Position numbers and translations under genes: made by a program. Positions 1 to 5,142 of a stretch of DNA of 5,142 nucleotides are shown here, in pieces. Location of the stretch: the NCBI GenBank assembly GCA_964521065.1, contig CAZFPQ010000393.1:1-5142 (forward strand), in the 5' to 3' direction. The notes under the pieces are model-generated. The model saw nothing but the letters and a program-made list of their open reading frames with translations. It searched no databases and was not told the DNA's origin. Source of the DNA: CAYVAP01 sp964521065 (GTDB lineage: Bacteria; Bacteroidota; Bacteroidia; J057). The stretch's first letter is position 1. Each line of letters opens with the position of its first letter.

Positions 1-105
1 ACACTTTCTACTCCAATTTTCGATTTTGCCCCTAAAGCTGCCAATGAGGAGACTTATCTTGAGATAAATTCCCCAAGCATACTTCAGAACATCCACAGCA
101 GTCTT
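1..105. other. 3' flank of the HTCS gene, nothing assigned
   Basis: No terminator with a T-run is visible after the HTCS stop codon. A short A/T-rich dyad (TTATC TTGA GATAA, 54-67) is too weak to call. The plus-strand frame starting at base 1 stays open to a TAG at 247-249 with no ATG inside the window. It could be the 3' end of a convergent gene, but it would overlap the HTCS by about 144 bases, so chance is more likely. Confidence 0.5.
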
Positions 106-3100
106 TTACTCACCGAGCTCACTAGGCGGGTAGCCAAACTCTTCAGAAAAGGACCTAGAAAAATAATTGGGATCGCTGAAGCCCACTGCATAAGCAGCCT
201 CCGATACATTGTAGCCTTCGGTGCTGATCAGGCGGATGGCTTCTTGTAGACGTACCGAACGGATGAAGCGGGAGGGCGTTTTGTCGGTCAGGGCCTTGAG
301 CTTTCGATTGACCTGCATGTTGCTGAGGTGGGCGGCGGCGCAGAGGTCTTTTACCCCGAAGTGGGGATTGTCCAAATTATCTCGTACCACTTCAGCCAAC
401 TTGAGGAGAAAGCGATCTTCCAAGCTAGGTTTGACTTGGCCCGAGGTCAGACTCAACCAGCGCGGATCGGCATATTTTTGTTTCAGCGTTTGCCGCAACT
501 CGATGAGTTTGGCCAGCCGGACAAAAAGTTCCTCCTGGTTAAATGGTTTATGGAGGTAAGCGTCGGCTCCCTGGGAGAATCCTTTGATCCGATCTCGGTC
601 TTCTCCCCGAGCCGTGAGTAAGATGATGGGAATGTGGCTGCTTCGCTCATCGCTTTTGAGGACTTTACATACTTCAAAGCCATCCTTCTCTGGCATCATC
701 ACATCGCTGATCACCACATCCGGTATGAGCTCTATCACCCGATCAATGCCTGCCTGTCCATTTACTTCCGTGTAAAGTTGATAGCGATCCTGAAGCAAGC
801 GAGTGATGTAGGTCCGCACGTCCCTATTGTCTTCGATCAATACCAAAACGGGCTTGTCGCTGTGCTCCTCTCCCCCATTTACCAGAGGCGCCCTGTCTTC
901 TGAGTGAGCCTGAACAGTGGCAGGTCGACCTAGTGTCTCGGTACTCGCTATCGGCGTATCAGGGTCTAGAGCGATGGGGAGACGAAGCGTAAAGGTAGAC
1001 CCTATGCCCAGATGACTTTCTACCTGTATTTCTCCCTGCATGAGTTCTACCAGTTCCTTGGTCAAGGCTAAGCCAATACCCGTACCCTCTCCACGGCGGG
1101 TAGAGGAATTGTCAGCCTGGTAGAAGCGGTCAAAAATTTGATCCAATTGGCCTGGCTGAATGCCCACACCGGTATCGGCTATTTGAAGGGAAAGGAAAGA
1201 GCGGCCATTATGGACAGTTTGGCTTACTTGGGCAGTGACCTTGCCTCCATTAGGGGTAAATTTTATGGCATTGGAGATTAAGTTGTAAACGAGGTGTTGG
1301 ATTTTTTGCTCGTCATAATCCATCACCAATGTGTCGATAGATGTCTGAAAGTGAAGCCTTATTTTCTTCTCTTGAGCCAGGGAGTGAAAAGACTCCGTAA
1401 GGTAGCGCAAGTAGGGAATGATGTCTCCCTGTACCAAGTGCAAGTTCAATTTACCTGACTCCAGCTTGGACAGGTCTAGCAATTGGTTGATGAGTTGCCA
1501 TAAATGTTGACTGTTGCGCAGGATGAGGTTCTGCTCCTCCACCTGCCCCGTCAACCTTTCAGCCATGCCCAAAATAACCGTCAAAGGCGTGCGAAACTCG
1601 TGGGTAATGTTGGCGTACAGTCGGGCTTTGGCGTCATCGAGTTCCTGTAGTTGATGGGCTTGGGCCTCAGCGGCCTCGGCCCTCAATTTGGCCTCAAGCA
1701 GGTTCACCCGGGCACGTTCCTTTCGGATCAGCCTCCGGCGTTGAAAGCGGAAAAAGGTCCACAGTAATCCCAGAGACAAAAGACCATAAGTGAGGTAAGC
1801 CCAAATGGTCTGCCACCAGGGTGAGCGAATGATGACCAGCATGCTGGCCGTTTCGCTACTCCATACGCCACCGGGATTGGCGGCTTGTACCTGGAACGTA
1901 TAGCGGCCGGGGGATAGATTGGGATAAATGGCTCCCCGTTGGCTTCCTAGCTTCCGCCAGTCTTTTTCAATGGGGTCTAAGCGGTAGCGGTAGGTATTTT
2001 CTTCAGGTTGCACAAAGTGCAAGGCCCCAAATTCGAAACTCAAGTCATTTTGGTCGTGGGCGAAGCTGGCCTCTTGGCCTATTAGCTGGAACTGGTTGGG
2101 TCCGCTTCCAGGTCCCATCCGGAATTCCTGATCAAGAACTTTTAGGCGGCTAATCACCGGGCGAGGCGCCAAGGAGTCGCGGCTTATGAGAGAGGGATCT
2201 ATTTGGAGAATCCCTCCCCTTCCCCCAAACATGAGTTTGCCATCGGGCAAGACTATTGCCGAACTGGGAAAAAACTCACTTATCTTAGGAGCATGGCTGG
2301 CAGGAAAAGTCTGTAGGGATTTTTGGCCCTGCTCAAGCCAGCAAACTCCTTTTCGAGTGGCCACCCATAACCTGCCTTTCTGATCCAACAGAAGTCCGCG
2401 GATATTATTACTTGGCAAGCCCTCCGCCGTAGTAAACGTGGTATAGGTCTTACTTTGGAGGTCTACCTTTAACAGTCCATCTCCTTGAGTTCCCGCCCAA
2501 AGTACACCCGAATTTCCCTCTAAGATGGTTTCTACGCTAAATCCTGTGAGGAAGGAGTTCAGCTCTTGGGTTTGTAGATTGAGGTGATACAAGCCGGAGG
2601 CAGTCCCAAGCCAAGCCATGGAATCTTGATAGACCAGTATATCAAGAGCCACCAAAGAATCCGTACCCAGCCGTTGTGGGGGTGAATAGCCAGATCCCAA
2701 AGCGGAGTTCCAAACATATATCCCATGAACAGATATTCCCCAGATATTCCCGCTAGGACTTTGATAAATGTCATTGATCAAAGAGCCCTCATTGGGATCA
2801 GGACGAGGTAGGGGCTCAAAGCCTTCTGTTTCTAGGTTGAAATTCTGTAAACCATGTGACAAACTGCCAACCCAAACATTATCCTTTTGACCATGGGTTA
2901 GGCACAGCACCATTTTCGATAAGCCTTTTCCACCTGCTACCTCATTTTCCAGTTCATACAAGCGACTGTTCCCTTGGTCAAGGTCGAGCAACTCCAGTCC
3001 GGCCCAGGTACCGGCCCAAACTCGCCCGTCTGGGTCACTAAGCAGGGCTTCTACCTGTAGGTCATGGAGTTCCAAGCCACTTTCAGCTGAATGTCCGATC

Positions 3101-4275
3101 ACTTTGTGAGGGGATGACTGATAAACAAGCTTGTTGAGACCGTTCCAGGTACTAATCCAAAGCACCTGATTCGCGTCTTCAAATATGGACCACAATTCTA
3201 AGTCAGTGATGCCCTGGAGTCCAGGACTGCCTTGCTGATAGTGAGTAAGGTTACCGGTCAAGGGATCATAGCGATCTAGCCCCCCTAGAAATCCACCAAT
3301 CCAGAGCTGACCTTGAGCATCTTCATGGAGAAAACGAATCCCCCCTCCCTGGCCATTTCTCGTCCGCAAAGAAGGCCAGTCTTGCCCAACAGGGTTATCT
3401 TCAGCTGGATAAAATTTTCCTGATTCCCGGTCTAGGAACTGCAAACCATCTCCCCAGGTAGCCACCCAAAAGATACCATTTCTGTCTTCGTATAGAGTGG
3501 TGATCTCGTTGTTGACCAAGCTGTAGGGATCCTGGGGATCGTGTAGATATGCCACAAACTCATCCCGCTCTGGATCGTATCGATGTAGGCCCCCTCGGTT
3601 GGGAAACTCATCCCAAGGAGAACCCGAACCCACCCATAGGGTACCTGCCCGATCCAAGTAGAGGAGGCAGGGGTTAAATGGATTCCCTCCTGTAGGGTCC
3701 GTGGCTTTAGACCGATAAGACACAAAGGTTTCCGTCTCGGGTTCAAAGCGACACACCCCGCCACCTGCAATGGCTAGCCATAAGCTACCTGAACTGTCCT
3801 CCTGGATGTCTATCACCATTCTGCCTGGGAGGCCAGCCGGATCATGGGGCTGATGTCGATAAGACCGAAACTCATCCTTGCGGGGATCATAGCGATTCAG
3901 CCCATCCCAGGTCCCCACCCAAAGGGTTCCTTGGCGGTCTAGATAGATCACTTCAGCAGAGTTATGGGATAAGGAGGTACTATCGCCTGGAACATGCTGA
4001 TATAGTTGCAGTTCGTGCCCATCGTAGCGGTGCAAGCCTTCTTCGGTACCGATCCATAGGTAACCCATGCTGTCCTGGGCCACGGAAATGACCTTACCCG
4101 AGACCAATCCGTCGAGGGGAGTCAAGTGAGAAATGCGATAAGCCCCTTCAGGGTGTTGGCTGGAAGGCTGGGCTACTGCCATTACCCCATTGACCAGGAA
4201 ACACAGGAGCATTGGCCACAGCCACTCTGTACTCCCTTTCGAAGGGGATTGCATTGTAAAACGGGTTCTTCTCAT
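106..4275 (-). CDS. Hybrid two-component system sensor kinase / AraC-family response regulator (HTCS)
   Basis: An inner-membrane protein that senses a periplasmic ligand, autophosphorylates, passes the phosphate to its own receiver and regulates transcription directly. Numbering is from the ATG at 4275. Seen: a hydrophobic signal (about 18-35, possible cleavage AVA|Q), fourteen Reg_prop repeats (68-694), Y_Y_Y domain (740-816), membrane helix (825-844), charged coiled coil (846-888), HisKA with HEFRTPL and phospho-acceptor H892, and HATPase (988-1101) with N-box N998/N1002, G1 DTGVG from D1034 and G2 GEGTGIG at 1062-1068. The receiver (1142-1255) has E1148/D1149, phospho-acceptor D1191, T1221 and K1243. 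An AraC domain (1285-1389) carries two helix-turn-helices. Length and domain order are normal for the family. The frame also opens at TTG 4281, directly after a TAA; ATG 4275 is preferred because AGGA lies nine bases upstream, and ATG 4254 is a further option. No frameshift is seen. HTCS proteins usually control carbohydrate-use loci; the ligand here is unknown. Confidence 0.97.
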   Translation of the reverse strand: MRRTRFTMQSPSKGSTEWLWPMLLCFLVNGVMAVAQPSSQHPEGAYRISHLTPLDGLVSGKVISVAQDSMGYLWIGTEEGLHRYDGHELQLYQHVPGDSTSLSHNSAEVIYLDRQGTLWVGTWDGLNRYDPRKDEFRSYRHQPHDPAGLPGRMVIDIQEDSSGSLWLAIAGGGVCRFEPETETFVSYRSKATDPTGGNPFNPCLLYLDRAGTLWVGSGSPWDEFPNRGGLHRYDPERDEFVAYLHDPQDPYSLVNNEITTLYEDRNGIFWVATWGDGLQFLDRESGKFYPAEDNPVGQDWPSLRTRNGQGGGIRFLHEDAQGQLWIGGFLGGLDRYDPLTGNLTHYQQGSPGLQGITDLELWSIFEDANQVLWISTWNGLNKLVYQSSPHKVIGHSAESGLELHDLQVEALLSDPDGRVWAGTWAGLELLDLDQGNSRLYELENEVAGGKGLSKMVLCLTHGQKDNVWVGSLSHGLQNFNLETEGFEPLPRPDPNEGSLINDIYQSPSGNIWGISVHGIYVWNSALGSGYSPPQRLGTDSLVALDILVYQDSMAWLGTASGLYHLNLQTQELNSFLTGFSVETILEGNSGVLWAGTQGDGLLKVDLQSKTYTTFTTAEGLPSNNIRGLLLDQKGRLWVATRKGVCWLEQGQKSLQTFPASHAPKISEFFPSSAIVLPDGKLMFGGRGGILQIDPSLISRDSLAPRPVISRLKVLDQEFRMGPGSGPNQFQLIGQEASFAHDQNDLSFEFGALHFVQPEENTYRYRLDPIEKDWRKLGSQRGAIYPNLSPGRYTFQVQAANPGGVWSSETASMLVIIRSPWWQTIWAYLTYGLLSLGLLWTFFRFQRRRLIRKERARVNLLEAKLRAEAAEAQAHQLQELDDAKARLYANITHEFRTPLTVILGMAERLTGQVEEQNLILRNSQHLWQLINQLLDLSKLESGKLNLHLVQGDIIPYLRYLTESFHSLAQEKKIRLHFQTSIDTLVMDYDEQKIQHLVYNLISNAIKFTPNGGKVTAQVSQTVHNGRSFLSLQIADTGVGIQPGQLDQIFDRFYQADNSSTRRGEGTGIGLALTKELVELMQGEIQVESHLGIGSTFTLRLPIALDPDTPIASTETLGRPATVQAHSEDRAPLVNGGEEHSDKPVLVLIEDNRDVRTYITRLLQDRYQLYTEVNGQAGIDRVIELIPDVVISDVMMPEKDGFEVCKVLKSDERSSHIPIILLTARGEDRDRIKGFSQGADAYLHKPFNQEELFVRLAKLIELRQTLKQKYADPRWLSLTSGQVKPSLEDRFLLKLAEVVRDNLDNPHFGVKDLCAAAHLSNMQVNRKLKALTDKTPSRFIRSVRLQEAIRLISTEGYNVSEAAYAVGFSDPNYFSRSFSEEFGYPPSELGE
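2194..4074 (-). repeat. Fourteen Reg_prop beta-propeller repeats inside the HTCS sensor
   Basis: These are protein-level repeats of the form D..G.LW.GT..GL.RYDP, spaced about 36-56 residues apart, most often 43-48. In the HTCS numbered from ATG 4275, the motif cores start near residues 68, 113, 160, 208, 264, 319, 367, 414, 461, 505, 550, 586, 631 and 676. Fourteen blades match the family's pair of seven-bladed propellers, which form the periplasmic sensor. Blades 1, 2, 4 and 6 are closest to consensus. Blade 14 is degenerate: LMFGG replaces the usual LW.GT. Blade 4 carries an extra loop after WVGSGS, and the stretch between blades 5 and 6 is also long. The fold is assigned from motif recognition only. 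Confidence 0.9.
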
Positions 4276-4284
4276 GCCCAATTA

Positions 4285-4288
4285 TCCT
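4285..4288 (-). promoter_or_regulatory. Candidate ribosome binding site (AGGA) deciding the HTCS start
   Basis: Read on the minus strand, AGGA is followed by nine bases and then the ATG at 4275. The same AGGA is only three bases from the TTG at 4281, too close for normal initiation, so it favours the ATG. Shine-Dalgarno use is weak in Bacteroidota in general, so this is supportive rather than decisive. Confidence 0.4.
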
Positions 4289-4511
4289 ACTGGAGGACAT
4301 AGCGGTGGTCTTGATCTTTCCAGAACAATATAGAAAAATACTTAGATCCTTGGCCCTGATCCTAGTAAGCGAGATTCCCCATCAGGGAAAAGACACCTTC
4401 ATCTTTGGACCATCCCAGGATCAACATACAAAACGAACCCAGGTGCTTCGAGTAAGTGATTGGGTGAAGAGTCCTAACTTTTTTCAAAAAAAATCAAGAT
4501 CAGGGGTAAGC

Positions 4512-4540
4512 TTTTTCAGAATCATCAAATGATACCATTG
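4512..4540 (+). promoter_or_regulatory. Possible Bacteroidota-type promoter for the lipoprotein gene
   Basis: TACCATTG at 4533-4540 matches the Bacteroidota -7 consensus TAnnTTTG at all but one fixed position. A T-run at 4512-4516 lies about 16 bases upstream, near the place expected for the TTTG-like -33 element, although that element lacks its G. The implied leader would be about 60 bases. A competing -7-like match, TAACTTTT, sits at 4475-4482 but has no well-spaced partner. Both are short, degenerate matches in A/T-rich DNA. Confidence 0.2.
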
Positions 4541-4544
4541 AACA

Positions 4545-4565
4545 CGGAAACAAACGGCTGTTCCG
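4545..4565 (+). promoter_or_regulatory. Imperfect hairpin in the presumed lipoprotein leader
   Basis: CGGAA (4545-4549) pairs with TTCCG (4561-4565), and CA (4551-4552) pairs with TG (4559-4560), leaving A4550 bulged and a six-base loop AACGGC. It ends 43 bases before the ATG and has no T-run after it, so it is not a terminator. It could be a leader stem or a protein-binding dyad, or it could be chance. Confidence 0.2.
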
Positions 4566-4608
4566 AACTGCTCATTCCCAATCAATTTTACTTCAAACCT
4601 TTATTTCA

Positions 4609-5127
4609 ATGAAAAAGCTATTGATCCTTCCCATCCTTGCCCTTTTGTTAGCTGCTTGTACAGATTCGGCCAAGCTTGCTCCCCAAGCTGAACAATTCTC
4701 TGAGGTGCCTTTAACGGAGGCCTATATAGCCCACGCAGTACTACGAACCAAAACCCATGCGATTTCTCTCCACAACATAGAAGTTCCTGCTACCACAGAA
4801 TTTTGGCAGGTCGACGCCAATGGCGAATGGGCCCCCATCATCGAACGAATCAAGGAAGCCCTCGGGACATCCGGGGAGATCCCCAGCGAATATGAGGGCG
4901 AAGCAGTCATCGGTGAATATGCACTGTTCCAAAGCGTCGACCCGGGTCCCCAGGAAGGCTCCGATCAATCTTCTTATCCTTTCCTTACTCAACAGCAATT
5001 GGACCAAATAATCAGTTCATGCTGGGGATCGACTCCCTACGGAATGACCGATGCGGGCTGTTATGAAGGCAGGCTTGAGTGTCAGGTATATTCTCCAACT
5101 TCGTTCACTTTGTGGTGTATCTTGTAG
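4609..5127 (+). CDS. Small cysteine-containing lipoprotein of unknown function
   Basis: I do not recognise this 172-residue protein as a member of any family. Seen: a basic start (MKK), a hydrophobic core and a canonical lipobox LAAC with lipidated Cys17, so it should be processed by signal peptidase II and anchored in a membrane. Residues after Cys17 (TDSAK) lack the acidic run known as the lipoprotein export signal in some Bacteroidota, so surface exposure is not supported. The mature part is mostly acidic and polar, with a Pro/Gly/Ser-rich stretch around 111-125. Four more cysteines, C138, C151, C158 and C170, lie in the last 35 residues and could form two disulfides in the periplasm. The protein ends WCIL then TAG. 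The start is fixed by the signal peptide; there is no Shine-Dalgarno sequence, only an A/T-rich leader, as is common in this phylum. It is divergent from the HTCS and may share its control region (inference). Confidence 0.85.
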   Translation: MKKLLILPILALLLAACTDSAKLAPQAEQFSEVPLTEAYIAHAVLRTKTHAISLHNIEVPATTEFWQVDANGEWAPIIERIKEALGTSGEIPSEYEGEAVIGEYALFQSVDPGPQEGSDQSSYPFLTQQQLDQIISSCWGSTPYGMTDAGCYEGRLECQVYSPTSFTLWCIL

Positions 5128-5142
5128 AGTCCCTTTTTACAT

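Larger units (their letters stand above)
4276..4608. other. Divergent intergenic region between the HTCS and the lipoprotein gene
   Basis: About 330 bases separate the starts of the two divergent genes, so both promoters should lie here. It contains a 7-bp inverted repeat (CCCTGAT at 4354-4360 and ATCAGGG at 4381-4387, 20-base spacer), an A/T tract of T6-C-A8 at 4479-4493, a weak promoter-like pair before the lipoprotein gene, and an imperfect hairpin at 4545-4565. A GTG-started frame of 75 codons (4305-4532) has a good Shine-Dalgarno sequence but no recognisable product, so I do not call it a gene. For the HTCS, TATATTG (minus strand, 4326-4332) resembles a Bacteroidota -7 element, but no partner -33 element is seen. 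There is no tRNA-like or mobile-element structure. Confidence 0.7.

Noticed and set aside
54..67. TTATCTTGAGATAA dyad as a terminator of the HTCS
   Set aside because: The stem is only five A/T-rich pairs with a four-base loop, and no T-run follows it on the minus strand.
1..249. Plus-strand frame open from the window edge, as the end of a convergent gene
   Set aside because: It has no start in the window, would overlap the HTCS by about 144 bases, and its residues match nothing I know. Sequence beyond the left edge would be needed to revive it.
221..903. Several plus-strand frames of 63-112 codons opposite the receiver and AraC domains
   Set aside because: They overlap each other and sit antisense to highly conserved domain sequence. 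None shows a motif or signal peptide. They are expected by-products of the coding composition.
3432..3770. 112-codon minus-strand frame overlapping the HTCS propeller region
   Set aside because: It lies in another frame of the same strand, fully inside a gene whose own frame has convincing domains. Its translation shows no motif; it is a shadow.
4479..4493. T6-C-A8 stretch as a hairpin
   Set aside because: The arms are pure A/T with a one-base loop and cannot form a stable hairpin. It is better seen as an A/T tract that might bend DNA.
4741..5007. Frames antisense to or overlapping the lipoprotein gene
   Set aside because: The lipoprotein frame has a clear signal peptide and lipobox at its start; the overlapping frames have no such support.
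5128..5142. T-run after the lipoprotein stop as an intrinsic terminator
   Set aside because: There is a run of five T, but no preceding stem in the visible bases, and the window ends there.

Overview
The window looks like chromosome of a Bacteroidota bacterium. It carries a one-piece hybrid two-component system (HTCS), an architecture typical of that phylum. The second gene has no Shine-Dalgarno sequence and an A/T-rich leader, which also fits. Base composition is near-even by eye, which argues against the most A/T-rich flavobacteria, but class or genus cannot be read from this sequence.

Layout: positions 1-105 are the 3' flank of the large gene and hold nothing I can call. Positions 106-4275 (minus strand) encode one HTCS of about 1389 residues. 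In order it has a secretion signal, fourteen Reg_prop repeats forming two seven-bladed propellers, a Y_Y_Y domain, one membrane helix, a coiled coil, HisKA and HATPase domains, a receiver domain and an AraC-type DNA-binding domain. All the phosphorelay residues I could check are present. Positions 4276-4608 are a divergent intergenic region. Positions 4609-5127 (plus strand) encode a 172-residue lipoprotein of unknown function with four cysteines in its last 35 residues. The window ends 15 bases later.

How they may work together: a family-typical HTCS senses a ligand, often a carbohydrate breakdown product, in the periplasm and directly controls transcription of nearby genes, commonly a polysaccharide utilisation locus. 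No susC/susD-like gene or carbohydrate-active enzyme is visible here. The only neighbour is the small lipoprotein, which is transcribed divergently and so could share a control region. That link is an inference.

I did not find a clearly new system. The points most worth a second look are the lipoprotein paired with the HTCS, an HTCS with no visible target locus, a 75-codon frame with an unusually good Shine-Dalgarno sequence in the intergenic region, and two loop expansions in the first propeller.
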